Positions 25,374-34,333 of a DNA stretch of 64,000 bases are shown here, one piece after another. The stretch is from Palsa-504 sp963739615 (GTDB taxonomy: Bacteria; Actinomycetota; Actinomycetes; Streptosporangiales; Streptosporangiaceae). The DNA lies in contig CAVUBD010000004.1 of the NCBI GenBank assembly GCA_963739615.1, positions 248,001-312,000 on the forward strand, in the 5' to 3' direction. The translations under genes were made by a program, and so were the position numbers. The notes beneath the pieces are model-generated. The model was not told where the DNA came from. It saw nothing but the letters and a program-made list of their open reading frames with translations, and did not search any database. Within the stretch, counting starts at the first letter, position 1. The number at the start of each line of letters is the position of its first letter.

Positions 25374-25783
25374 GCCCGGCCTTGTACCTGGCCGATACCT
25401 CCGGGCTGTTCCGCCTCCTTCAGGCCAAGACGGGGGAGGCATGGGACGAGCAGCTAGCCGCAGGCGTCATCGCGACCTGCCCGGTAGTAGAGCTCGAGTT
25501 CCTGTACTCGGCACGCTCGCTGGCTGACCGGCTGGAGAAGCAGCGCCTGTTCCGGCGGCTGTTCACCTGGGTACCGATGCCAGATGACGCCTGCGAGCGT
25601 GCCAGCGAGATTCAGCAGCGCCTAACCGAGACGGGCCACCACCGCTCCGCCGGACCGGTGGACCTCCTCATCAGCGTGACCGCTGAACGTCACCGCCTCA
25701 CGGTCCTCACCGATGACCGCGACTTCCTCACCGTGGCCGCGGTCACAGGGCAGCCGGTTCGCCTGGTCACCGGCACGAGCTGA
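25370..25783 (+). CDS. vapC: VapC-family PIN toxin (intact)
   Basis: 137 residues, full PIN length. Acidic residues of the metal site are all in place: LADTSGLFRL (Asp), CPVVELEFLYSAR (Glu), AGPVDLLISVTAE (Asp) and TVLTDDRDFLTVA (Asp). PIN toxins are Mg-dependent endoribonucleases often cutting tRNA. In contrast to the two other pairs in the window (16387, 19443) this one is uninterrupted and coupled to its antitoxin by ATGA. Confidence 0.9.
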   Translation: MSPALYLADTSGLFRLLQAKTGEAWDEQLAAGVIATCPVVELEFLYSARSLADRLEKQRLFRRLFTWVPMPDDACERASEIQQRLTETGHHRSAGPVDLLISVTAERHRLTVLTDDRDFLTVAAVTGQPVRLVTGTS

Positions 25784-26040
25784 TCACGCCGTTCACGCCA
25801 CATGCACTGGCCGTGACGCGGTCAGCGCGCGATCCCGGAGGGAAAAATGCCGGGTCCAGCCGGACTCGAACCAATCCGCCGCAAGGCCGCCGCCCCCGCT
25901 GATAGAGGAGCAGCGGACGCAGGACGGACGCACCCTCCACTCCGCGCCCCGCGTCAAGCCGAACGCGACCGCCCGGCCCGCCGGCGCAGGCCACCGGAAC
26001 CCCGCAGGACGTCATCGCGCGGCCGGAACCCGGCCACATC

Positions 26041-26332
26041 ATACCAATTGGTCTATACCTGTCCGTAGATTGGTCTAGACCATAGGTCTCCAGGTATCAG
26101 CACGGATTCAGCACGCGGTCCGGAAACGACGGGAACTAACCGGCACGATCCGGATAAACCGGACCCGAGAACGGGCCGGCCCCCTCACTAGTGGAACGGC
26201 CTGACCTCCGGGTCAACGGTGGGTATATCCGCAGGTCAGGCTAGCGGACATCCAGCCCGGTGACCGCCCGGCCGATGATCATCCGCTGGATTTCGAGGTT
26301 CCCTCGAAGATCGTGAAGATCTTGGCGTCCCT
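26041..26332. repeat. ~290-bp duplicated segment, copy B
   Basis: Counterpart of 18685-18985. It starts with the paired operator-like sites, continues with the same conserved block, and ends in the 3' end of the acyl-CoA dehydrogenase gene. The VapC 3' end to this point (25784-26040) shows no gene; a tRNA-like T-arm there was rejected. Confidence 0.85.
26049..26082. promoter_or_regulatory. Paired GGTCTATACC / TGGTCTAGACCA operator candidates
   Basis: TGGTCTATACCT at 26049-26060 and TGGTCTAGACCA at 26071-26082, 22 bp apart start to start. The second is identical to the 12-bp core of the DasR (GntR/HutC) dre operator. It lies downstream of the acyl-CoA dehydrogenase, not in front of an obvious gene. 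Confidence 0.5.
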
Positions 26333-27472
26333 GTGCCAGCGCTCTACCGGGTAATCCCGGGTGTAGCCGTTGCCGCCGAGGATCTGGATGGCCTGCTCGG
26401 TGACCCGGACCGCGGTCTCCCCCGCCACCAGCTTCGACATCGACCCCTCGGCCGCCGTAAACGGCTTGCCCTGCCGGGCCATCCAGGCCGCGCGCCAGGT
26501 CAGCAGCCGCGCAGCGTCAACCGAGGCACGCATGTCGGCGAGCATGAACGCCACGCCCTGGTTCTGCCCGACGGGCCGGCCGAACTGGACCCGGGTGCAC
26601 GAGTACTCGGCCGCGTATTCCACCGCCGCGCGTGCCACCCCGACCGCCATCGCGGCTACGCCGGGCCGCGACGCCTCGAACGTCTTCATCGCGGCCTGCT
26701 CGCCGCCGCGGCCGCTCTCCCTGACCCGCGCCAGCCGCTCCTCGAGCCGATCCCGGCCGCCGACCACGCACCGGCCGGGCACCCGGACGTCGGACAGCAC
26801 CACCTCGGCGGTGTGCGAAGCCCGGATGCCGTGCTTACGGAACTTCTGCCCCATCGACAGCCCGGCCGTACCCGGCGGCACGATGAAGCTCGCCTGCCCG
26901 CGAGAGCCGAGGGACGGGTCCACCGCCGCGACGACCACGTGCACGTTGGCGATGCCGCCGTTGGTGGCCCAGGTCTTCACGCCGTTCAGCACCCACTCGC
27001 CGGCTGCCGCGTCATAGGCCGCGCGCGTCCTGATCGCCGCGACATCGCTGCCCGCGTCGGGCTCGGAGGCGCAGAACGCGCCAAGTTTCACATCTCCCGG
27101 CCCGCCGAACATCTGCGGGCACCACTCCCCGACCTGCTCGGGCGTGCCGTTGGCCACCACCGCGACCGCGGCCAGGGAACTGCCCGCCAGCGAAAGCCCG
27201 ATCCCCGCGTCCCCCCAGAACAGTTCCTCGAACGCGACCGGAATGCCGAGCCCCGACCCTTCCAGGTACTGCTGCCCGTAGAAGTCCAGCGAGTACAGGC
27301 CGATCCTGGCCGCCTCCTCGAGCACCGGCCACGGGGTTTCCTCGCGCTCGTCCCACTCCGCGGCGGCCGGGCGGATCACCGACACCGCGAACTCATGCAG
27401 CCAGTCCCGCGTCCGAACCAGGTCATCCCCCAGCTCAAGCGAGAACGCGCGGTTACCGCTCGCGTCACTCAT
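26241..27472 (-). pseudogene. Acyl-CoA dehydrogenase, frameshifted in the last 15 codons
   Basis: ATG 27472 with GGAGG upstream. A near-complete ~400-residue enzyme: FAD/acyl-CoA motifs LGAFCASEPDAGSDVAAI, GVKTWATNGG, GIRASHTAEVVLSDVRVP, VQFGRPVGQNQGVAFMLADM, QILGGNGYTRDYPVERWHRDAKIF and the catalytic Glu in FEGTS. One base is missing near 26295: the frame reads FEGTSKSSG and stops at 26279, whereas with one extra base it would read FEGTSEIQRMIIGRAVTGLDV to TAG 26241-26243, exactly as in the fragment at 18888. The product keeps the catalytic Glu and may retain activity. Flavin-dependent first step of beta-oxidation. Confidence 0.88.
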
Positions 27473-27500
27473 GCCGCCTCCGACCCGCGCGCCCGTTTAG

Positions 27501-29020
27501 CTACTCAAAAGTAACATCATGCTTCCGGCCGCGGAGAGGCGGCGGCCCGCAGGCCGAGGATAAGTCCCTGGCGTGGCGGTCGAGGAACTCGTAGATGTCC
27601 GCGTCGTCGACGCCGGGGAAGCTCCCGGCGGGCAGGGCGGACAGGATGTGCGAGTGCGCGCGGGCCGACGGCCACGCCTGCCCATCCCACCGTTCGGCCA
27701 GCGCGACGGGCGGGCGGCTGCAGCACTCCCCGTCCGGGCAGGCCGACCGCGTTCGCGTGCTCGTGTCGCGGCCGCGGAACCAGCGGGACTGCTCGTAAGG
27801 CACCCCGAGCGTGATCGCGAACCCCTGGTCGGCCCGCGGGTCGACCTGGGCGATGCAGAAATAGGTCCCGGACGGGGTGTCCGAGTACTGACAGTACGGG
27901 GAGAAGCGGTCGGCCGCCCCGAAGACCTGCCGTCCGGACCACTGGCGGCACAGCCGCTGACCTTCGATCGCGCCCGACTGGTCCGCGGGAAAGACCACGC
28001 CGTCGTTCTCGTAGGCCTTGTAGATGACGCCGCTGGCGTCGTTTTTCACGAAGTGGCAGGTCAGGTCGAGATGATAGGTGGCGAGGTTGGTGAACCGGTG
28101 CGCGGCCATCTCGTACGACACGGAGAACAGGTCGACCAGGTCCTCCACCGCCAGGTCGCGCGCCTGCTTCGCGCCGGTAAGCACCGTGACTGCCGCTGGC
28201 TGCGGAATCAGCACGGCGGCGGCGAAGTAGTTCGCCTCCACCCGCTGCCTGAGGAAGTCGGCGAAGTCGCGTGGCACCTGGTGGCCGAGCAGGTAATGAC
28301 CCAGGGCCTGAAGCACGATCGCGCGCGGTGAGTGCGGGCCGACCGGCTCCTGCTTCACGTAGAACCGCCGGTTCCGCAGATCGGTCAGCGACCGCACGGA
28401 CCGCGGCAGGTCCTGAACGTACCTGACGGCGAAGCCGTGATGGCCCACCACCGAGACCAGCATGCCCTGGGAAAGCGCGCCGCCCGAGTAGCCACCCGCC
28501 TGCAGCGCGCTGGCCGCCGCACGCTCGATCGCCTCGAAGTAGTTGCCTCGTTCTCGCATGGCGTCCCGCAGCGCGGCGTTCGCCGCCCTGGCCTCTTCCG
28601 GGGTGGCGGCCGGCTTGGACCGCTGAGCGCGCAGTTCCGCCGCGACCGCGACCAGGTGCTCGAGCACGTCGGTGGGCACCCGGGCGCCGATCCTCAGCTG
28701 CGGCAGGCCGAGACGCCGGTAGGACGGGTCCTGCTGCGCGTCGGCCAGGGCGATCTCAAGCTGCGCCCGCCGCTCGGCGGCTGCCGGCTCAGCAGCTCGT
28801 TCACCGGCACCGACAGCGCCGTCGCCAGCTGCTCGATCAGCGAGAGCTTCGGCTCGCGGCGGCCGTTCTCGATCAGCGACAGGGCGGAGGGAGCCCGGCC
28901 GATCCGCTCGCCGAGCTCGGTGAGCGTCAGACCGCGCGCGCGGCGCTGGTGCCGTAGCCGCTGACCAAATGTCATAAGGTCTATACCATCGGTCTGGACC
29001 AAATTTTGAAGATCTTTCAT
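27501..29020 (-). pseudogene. RamB/ScfR-like XRE-ImmA/IrrE-type transcription regulator, frameshifted
   Basis: The HTH is in one frame (MTFGQRLRHQRRARGLTLTELGERIG, then APSALSLIENGRREPKLSLIEQLATAL and VPVNELLS). The rest is in another, from AERRAQLEIALADAQQDP on, including an IrrE-like core with LQALGHYLLGHQVPRDFADFLRQRVEANYFAAAVLIP and the C-terminal Cys-rich DUF2083-like part (CRQWSGRQVF, CPDGECCS). The break lies at about 28790 in a GCCGCCGAGCGGCGG run. Start ATG 29020 or ATG 28975; the latter leaves the GGTCTATACC sites just upstream. Such regulators control acetate/propionate and glyoxylate genes; aceA is divergent next door. Confidence 0.82.
28977..29001. promoter_or_regulatory. Two GGTCTATACC-like sites at the start of the RamB/ScfR-like gene
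   Basis: GGTCTATACC (28978-28987) and GGTCTGGACC (28991-29000) lie between the two possible starts of the regulator gene. The same motif family occurs at 18694 and 26049. In minus orientation a TATAGA sequence just before ATG 28975 could be a -10 of a leaderless transcript, which the bound site would cover. Confidence 0.45.
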
Positions 29021-29184
29021 AGTGAATCTCAGTGTAACTTACCAATATGGAAAAAAATAAAGAATTTTATGACTTTCGTCTCTGTTCAACCTGCCCCTGC
29101 CCGGACACCCTGTGGATAAGGACCGGACATCCCGGTACCCCACCGCCCTCAACCCCGGAAATCAGTACCTGAGGAAGGCACACA

Positions 29185-30483
29185 GTGGAGACAATCAGCC
29201 AGCAGGCGGCCAGGCTAAACGAGCAATGGCAGACCGACCCCCGCTGGAAGGACACCGCACGGACGTACTCCGCCGAAGACGTGGTGCGCCTTCGCGGGAC
29301 CATACAAGAGGAATACACGCTGGCCAGGCGCGGCGCCGAGCGTCTGCGCAAGCTGCTGGCCGAGGAAGATGCCGTCACCGCGCTCGGCGCGCTGACCGGA
29401 AACCAGGCGGTCCAGCAGGTCAAGGCGGGCCTGAAGGCCATCTACCTGTCCGGGTGGCAGGTGGCCGCGGACGCCAACCTGGCCGGGCAGACCTACCCGG
29501 ACCAGAGCCTGTACCCGGTCAACTCGGTGCCGCAGGTGGTCCGCCGGATCAACAACGCCCTGCAGCGCGCCGACCAGATCACCTGGGGCGAGTCGCGGGA
29601 CGGCGACGTCAGTTCCTCTCCTTACTGGCTGGCACCCATCGTCGCTGACGCCGAAGCCGGGTTCGGCGGCGTGCTGAACGCCTTTGAGCTGATGAAGTCC
29701 ATGATCGCGGCCGGCGCCGCGGGCGTGCACTGGGAAGACCAGCTGGCGTCGGAGAAGAAGTGCGGTCACCTCGGCGGGAAGGTCCTCATCCCGACTAGCC
29801 AGTACATCAAGACGCTGAACGCGGCCCGGCTGGCCGCCGACGTGTGCGACGTGCCGACGCTGATCATCGCGCGCACCGACGCGCAGGCGGCCACGCTGCT
29901 CACCTCCGACGTGGACGAGCGCGACATGCCATTCGTCACCGGCGACCGCACCGCGGAAGGGTTCTACCGGGTGCGGAACGGGATCGAGCCGTGCATCGCC
30001 CGCGGGCTCGCCTACGCGCCGTACTCCGACCTGCTCTGGATGGAGACCTCTAAGCCGGACCTTGACGTGGCCCGCGAGTTCGCCGAGGGGATCAAGAACG
30101 TCTACCCGGATCAGATGCTCGCCTTCAACTGCTCGCCCTCGTTCAACTGGCGCGCGCACCTGGACGACACCACGATCGCTAAGTTCTCCAAGGAACTCGC
30201 CGCAATGGGCTACCGGTTCCAGTTCATCACCCTGGCCGGCTTCCACGCCCTCAACCACTCCATGTTCGACCTGGCCAGCGGCTTCGCCGCCGAGGGGATG
30301 CCCGCCTACGTCCGGCTCCAGGAAGCCGAGTTCGCGTCCGAGAAGCTGGGCTACACCGCCACTCGGCACCAGCGCGAGGTCGGCACCGGCTACTTCGACC
30401 TGGTGACCTCCGCGATCTCCCCCAACGCCGAAACCGTCGCCCTGTCCGGCTCCACAGAGGCCGAGCAGTTTCACGCCGTCTGA
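29185..30483 (+). CDS. aceA: Isocitrate lyase
   Basis: 432 residues from GTG 29185 with GAGGAAGG upstream; the size of class I actinobacterial Icl1. Motifs: GWQVAADANLAGQTYPDQSLYP, PIVADAEAGFGG, VHWEDQLASEKKCGHLGGKVLIP with the catalytic KKCGH Cys, IIARTDAQAATL, and AFNCSPSFNW. It cleaves isocitrate to glyoxylate and succinate in the glyoxylate shunt. It is divergent from the RamB/ScfR-like regulator gene; the 160-bp region between includes an AT-rich core at 29045-29080. With the acyl-CoA dehydrogenase it forms a fatty-acid/acetate-use block, and it is one of few intact genes there. Confidence 0.97.
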   Translation: METISQQAARLNEQWQTDPRWKDTARTYSAEDVVRLRGTIQEEYTLARRGAERLRKLLAEEDAVTALGALTGNQAVQQVKAGLKAIYLSGWQVAADANLAGQTYPDQSLYPVNSVPQVVRRINNALQRADQITWGESRDGDVSSSPYWLAPIVADAEAGFGGVLNAFELMKSMIAAGAAGVHWEDQLASEKKCGHLGGKVLIPTSQYIKTLNAARLAADVCDVPTLIIARTDAQAATLLTSDVDERDMPFVTGDRTAEGFYRVRNGIEPCIARGLAYAPYSDLLWMETSKPDLDVAREFAEGIKNVYPDQMLAFNCSPSFNWRAHLDDTTIAKFSKELAAMGYRFQFITLAGFHALNHSMFDLASGFAAEGMPAYVRLQEAEFASEKLGYTATRHQREVGTGYFDLVTSAISPNAETVALSGSTEAEQFHAV

Positions 30484-30509
30484 TCGCAGGCTAGGCGCTA
30501 GCTCATTAG

Positions 30510-30526
30510 TCACCTCGTAAGGGTGA
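30510..30526. promoter_or_regulatory. Recurrent palindrome, site a (TCACCT-N5-GGGTGA)
   Basis: One mismatch in the left arm; followed by TGCCCCAG, as at 52129. After 33 nt comes CATGTG at 30560 (weak -10; TAAGAA at 30554 is the alternative). Serves the DUF2252 gene at 30695. Confidence 0.6.
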
Positions 30527-30694
30527 TGCCCCAGACAAGACCGGCCGGCATGCTAAGAACATGTGAACGGGAGCCAACCGCGAGGCGAACCCTGGTGCAA
30601 TGACGAACAAGTGAAATCACGTCCGTGGGTCGGGCGGGTTCCTTTCGCAGTCCATCAGGGCCGGGTCAGCGCGGACGACGGAAGGAGCAGGCCG

Positions 30695-32221
30695 ATGGCG
30701 GTAAGGAAGGTCGAGCATCTGAGCCTGGAGGAACGCCAGGCACGCGGTAAGCAGGCCCGGGACCAGGCGGGGGTGTCGGCGCACGACGGGTGGGCGCCGG
30801 CCGGGAACCGCCCTGATCCGGTCAAGCTGCTGGAGGAGCAGAACATCACCCGGGAGCCGGATCTGATACCGGTGCGGCATGGCCGGATGATGGTCTCGCC
30901 GTTCACGTTCTACCGGGGCTCGGCGAAGATCATGGCGACCGACCTGGCCGGCACCCCGACGGCGGGCCTGGGTGTCCAGCTGTGCGGTGACGCGCACCTG
31001 TCGAACTTCGGGCTGTTCGCCTCGCCCGAGCGGAGGCTGCTTTTCGACGTGAACGATTTCGATGAGACGCTGCCGGGCCCGTTCGAGTATGACGTCAAGC
31101 GGCTGGCCGCGAGTTTCACCATCGCGGCGCGCAACAACGGCTTCACGGAGGCGGCCGCGCGTGAGGTGACGATGACGTGCGTGGCCGCCTACCGGGAGGC
31201 GATGGCGTCCTTTGCCGGAATGCGCACGATGGACCTGTGGTACGCGCGGCTGGATGAGGATGAGCTGCAGACCGCGATGCGCCGAGCGGCCCGGGAGGCG
31301 GTCAAGGACCAGGGAACCGAGCCGCCCGCGAAAGGCAAGAAGGCCGCGAAAGGCAACAAGGCGGCGAAAGGCAACAAGGCGGCGAAAGGCAAGAAGGCCG
31401 CCGAAGCAACCGAGGCCAGGAAGATGGCCGAGCGGGGGATGAAGATCGCGCAGAAGGCGCACACCCGGGACAGCTTGCAGGCGCTGGCCAAGCTCGGGGA
31501 ACTGGTCGATGGCCGGTACCGGATCGTGAGCATGCCGCCGGTGGTAGTGCCCTTCCGCGAGCTGCATGAAGCCTACGGGCTCTCCCCCGACGAGCTTCAG
31601 GAAGCGATCAGCCACCAGTTCCGGGAGTACCGCGCGACCTTGCAGGGCGACCGGCGTCAGCTGCTGGAGCGGTTCGAGATGGTGGACATGGCCCGCAAGG
31701 TCGTCGGCGTGGGCAGCGTCGGCACCCGCGCGTTCATCGCGCTGCTGCAGGGCCGCGACGAGGGCGACCCGCTGTTTCTGCAGGTCAAGGAGGCAACCGC
31801 GTCAGTGCTTGAGGATCACCTGCCCAAGAGCCGCTACCGCCAGCCCGGCGAGCGGGTGGTGCAGGGCCAGCGGCTGATGCAGGCCTCCAGTGACATCTTC
31901 CTGGGCTGGGCCAAGGGCGAGCAGGCCAACCGGTATTACTACTGGCGGCAGCTGCGGGACATGAAGGGGTCGGCAGAGGTCGAGACGATGCGACCCGAGG
32001 GCCTGGTGTTCTACGCTCGCATCTGCGGCTGGACGCTCGCCCGGGCGCACGCCCGGTCCGGCGACGCGGCCTCGATCGCCGCTTACCTCGGCACCAGCGA
32101 CCGGTTCGACCTGTCGATCACCGGCTTCTCCGCCCGGTACGCCGACCAGAACGAACAGGACTACCAGGCCTTCACCGACGCGGTCCGTAGCGGCCGGATA
32201 ACCGCGCTTGAAGGCGTCTGA
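30695..32221 (+). CDS. DUF2252 family protein (kinase-fold-like)
   Basis: 508 residues. ATG 30695 has GGAAGGAG upstream (30680-30687); the frame is open from 30563 but this start is better supported. DUF2252 hallmarks: PVRHGRMMVSPFTFYRGSA, LCGDAHLSNFG, FDVNDFDETLPGPFEYDVKRLA, DMARKVVGVGSVGTRAFIALL, LFLQVKEATASVL, RQLRDMKGS. The GDAHLxNFG...DFDE pattern resembles aminoglycoside-phosphotransferase catalytic and metal loops. A lysine-rich insert of four 6-residue repeats sits near residues 212-235. Function unknown; such genes often sit in stress islands. Preceded by palindrome site a. Confidence 0.92.
   Translation: MAVRKVEHLSLEERQARGKQARDQAGVSAHDGWAPAGNRPDPVKLLEEQNITREPDLIPVRHGRMMVSPFTFYRGSAKIMATDLAGTPTAGLGVQLCGDAHLSNFGLFASPERRLLFDVNDFDETLPGPFEYDVKRLAASFTIAARNNGFTEAAAREVTMTCVAAYREAMASFAGMRTMDLWYARLDEDELQTAMRRAAREAVKDQGTEPPAKGKKAAKGNKAAKGNKAAKGKKAAEATEARKMAERGMKIAQKAHTRDSLQALAKLGELVDGRYRIVSMPPVVVPFRELHEAYGLSPDELQEAISHQFREYRATLQGDRRQLLERFEMVDMARKVVGVGSVGTRAFIALLQGRDEGDPLFLQVKEATASVLEDHLPKSRYRQPGERVVQGQRLMQASSDIFLGWAKGEQANRYYYWRQLRDMKGSAEVETMRPEGLVFYARICGWTLARAHARSGDAASIAAYLGTSDRFDLSITGFSARYADQNEQDYQAFTDAVRSGRITALEGV
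31328..31399 (+). repeat. 4 x 18-bp tandem repeat in the DUF2252 gene
   Basis: Units GCGAAAGGCAA[C/G]AAGGC[C/G]: outer two alike, inner two alike. Encodes a Lys/Ala/Gly-rich flexible linker (AKGKKA/AKGNKA). Copy changes keep the frame. Confidence 0.92.
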
Positions 32222-32343
32222 GCTGAACGGGGAGAAGAGTATGGGAGAAGATGAACGCCTACCCTAGAGCGATCACATTGACCGCAGACGGCCGCGCCTG
32301 CCGGTCGCACACGATCGTCTTCTAACTCGGAGGTCACCGGGCT

Positions 32344-33342
32344 ATGCCACAACCGCCTCCAGCCCGCTCAGCCGACGTTTCAGGCGCTAAGAGCCAGCCC
32401 GGGCCGCGCCCCGCCAAGAATATGGCCTGGATCCCCTCGGGCGAGTTCGGCATGGGCTCGGACGACTTCTATCCTGAGGAGCGACCGGTGCATCGCGTCG
32501 CGGTCGACGGGTTCTGGATCGACGAGCGCCCGGTGACCGTGGCCGAGTTCCGCCGCTTCGTGACGGCGACCGGGTACCTGACCTGGGCGGAGCGGGCTCC
32601 CGATCCCGCCGACTACCCGGGCGCCGATCCCGCGCTGCTCGTCCCGGGCTCGCTCGTGTTCCAGCCCACCCCCGGACCGGTCGACCTGGGGGACGTCCGG
32701 AACTGGTGGCACTGGACGGCGGGCGCGCAATGGCGCCATCCCGACGGGCCGGACAGCACGCTGCACGGGCGTGAACTGCACCCGGTGACCCACGTGGCCT
32801 ACCAGGACGCCGAAGCGTACGCCGCCTGGGCCGGGAAGGAACTGCCGACCGAGGCCCAGTGGGAATACGCGGCGCGCGGCGGCCTGGACGGCAGGACCTT
32901 CTGCTGGGGGGACGAGTTCGCCCCCCGCGGCAAGATGATGGCCAACACCTGGCAAGGCGAGTTCCCCTGGCAGAACCTGATGCTCGACCGCTACGAGCGG
33001 ACCTCGCCGGTCAAAAGCTTCCCGCCCAACGGCTATGGCTTGTTCGATATGGCCGGCAACGTATGGGAGTGGACCACCGACTTCTTCGCGCCCCGCCACG
33101 CCGCCGACACCGCTCACCCTTGCTGCACGCCGCGCAACCCCAGAGTGCTCTCACCAGATCAGAGCTACGACCAGGCCGCCCCGGGCGCCCACATTCCGCG
33201 CCGGGTCATCAAGGGAGGCTCGCACCTGTGCGCCCCCAGCTACTGCCTGCGCTACCGCCCCGCCGCCCGCCAGGCCGAGGCGATTGACACCACGACCAGC
33301 CACCTCGGATTCCGCTGCATCGTCACCGACCGCGGACGGTAA
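32344..33342 (+). CDS. Formylglycine-generating enzyme (SUMF1-type)
   Basis: 332 residues from ATG 32344 with GGAGG about 11 nt upstream. FGE-sulfatase domain: MAWIPSGEFGMGSDDFYPEERP, VDGFWIDERPVTVAEFRRFV, GRELHPVTHVAYQDAEAYAAWAGKELPTEAQWEYAARGG, NGYGLFDMAGNVWEWT. Near the end GGSHLCAPSYCLRYRPAARQ carries the two cysteines (spaced CxxxxC) that bind copper in true FGE, so it should convert Cys to formylglycine in sulfatases rather than being an EgtB/PvdO-like paralogue. Its only potential client seen is the dead sulfatase fragment at 631-846. Its last 20 bp overlap the convergent glycosyltransferase gene. Confidence 0.93.
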   Translation: MPQPPPARSADVSGAKSQPGPRPAKNMAWIPSGEFGMGSDDFYPEERPVHRVAVDGFWIDERPVTVAEFRRFVTATGYLTWAERAPDPADYPGADPALLVPGSLVFQPTPGPVDLGDVRNWWHWTAGAQWRHPDGPDSTLHGRELHPVTHVAYQDAEAYAAWAGKELPTEAQWEYAARGGLDGRTFCWGDEFAPRGKMMANTWQGEFPWQNLMLDRYERTSPVKSFPPNGYGLFDMAGNVWEWTTDFFAPRHAADTAHPCCTPRNPRVLSPDQSYDQAAPGAHIPRRVIKGGSHLCAPSYCLRYRPAARQAEAIDTTTSHLGFRCIVTDRGR

Positions 33343-34333
33343 CACGCAGCCGGTTCAGCGAGTCCAGGAGCGAATATGTCAGGTAGGCATCGCAGGCGAC
33401 GAGCCGGAACTTTATCCCGCGCAGGCCGCGCGGGAAGAAGAATCCCTGCGGTTGCCAGCGCCGGAAATCGACGAACATCTGGTGAAAGAATTCCCGGCGG
33501 CGCCGCCTCGGCACCAGCGGCAGGAGCGTCGTGTAATGCCAGATCGCGCGCTCGAAAATGGCCGCGATTACGGACGGGGGAACGGGCGCTGAAACGACGT
33601 CCCGTTCGGACAAAAGATTGAAAATACGCTGGTAAGAACCGAAGATATTGAAGTTGGCCGCGCTGGCCGCAGCCAGGAACGAGCCGCGCCGCGCCCGCCG
33701 GTAGCGGTAGCACACCCGGTTGAGCACGCCGATTCTCCTGGCGGTCAGCAGGGCCATGGTCGTCACCGGCACATCCTCGTGCGGGGCGGGCCCCGAAGAG
33801 CCGAACGTGATACCGAGGCCGCACAGGAAATCCCGCCGGAACACCTTGCTCCACGCCGTCATCGTCAGGTGGATCAGGGCGGGATGATCCGCGAGCGCCA
33901 CGAGTTGCCGGCCGGTCAGGTACTTCGCGCCGTCGCTCGGGCTGGTCATGCCGTCGGGATAGAGGTTCTCGAAGTCGACGATCAGCACGTCCGGCTGCTC
34001 CCGGAGCCGGGCCGCGACCGCAGCCAGGCCACCCTGGGCCAGTTCATCGTCTCCGTCGACGAACCAGACGTACTCCCCCGTCGCCTCCTTCGCGCCCAGG
34101 TCCCGGGCCTGCCCGGGACCCACCGGGGCGGGGGTCCTGATCACCCGCAGCCGAGAGTCCTGCCTGGCCGCGAGTATCGCGCCGCAGCGATCGGGGGAAG
34201 CGTCGTCGACGGCTATCACCTCGATGGGGACCGCCTGCTCGCTGAGCCCGGAGTTATCGAGTACCGAGTCCAGGCAGCGATCCAGGTAGTCTTCGACCCC
34301 GTGCACCGGGATGACCACGCTGATCAACGGCAT
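33323..34333 (-). CDS. GT2 family glycosyltransferase
   Basis: 336 residues from ATG 34333 (MPLISVVIPVHGVEDYLDRCLDSVLDN); a GGAG lies very close upstream. GT-A fold motifs: PIEVIAVDDASPDRCG, GPGQARDLGAKEATGEYVWFVDGDDEL with the DGD metal motif, and AWSKVFRRDFL. The C-terminal ~140 residues are helical and basic (CYRYRRARRGSF, RRRRREFFHQMF), as in glycosyltransferases acting on teichoic-acid-like or capsule polymers. Acceptor unknown. Convergent with FGE, sharing 20 bp at the 3' ends. Confidence 0.88.
   Translation of the reverse strand: MPLISVVIPVHGVEDYLDRCLDSVLDNSGLSEQAVPIEVIAVDDASPDRCGAILAARQDSRLRVIRTPAPVGPGQARDLGAKEATGEYVWFVDGDDELAQGGLAAVAARLREQPDVLIVDFENLYPDGMTSPSDGAKYLTGRQLVALADHPALIHLTMTAWSKVFRRDFLCGLGITFGSSGPAPHEDVPVTTMALLTARRIGVLNRVCYRYRRARRGSFLAAASAANFNIFGSYQRIFNLLSERDVVSAPVPPSVIAAIFERAIWHYTTLLPLVPRRRRREFFHQMFVDFRRWQPQGFFFPRGLRGIKFRLVACDAYLTYSLLDSLNRLRVTVRGR

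Noticed and set aside
25848..25880. GGTTCGAGTCC on the minus strand looks like a tRNA T-arm followed by an acceptor-like TGGACCC
   Set aside because: No matching 5' acceptor (GGGTCCA), D-arm or anticodon stem was found within 100 nt upstream on that strand; no tRNA reported.
29215..30513. 432-codon open frame on the minus strand opposite aceA
   Set aside because: Mirror frame of a high-GC gene; residues are Val/Gly/Arg/Leu-rich with no family motif.
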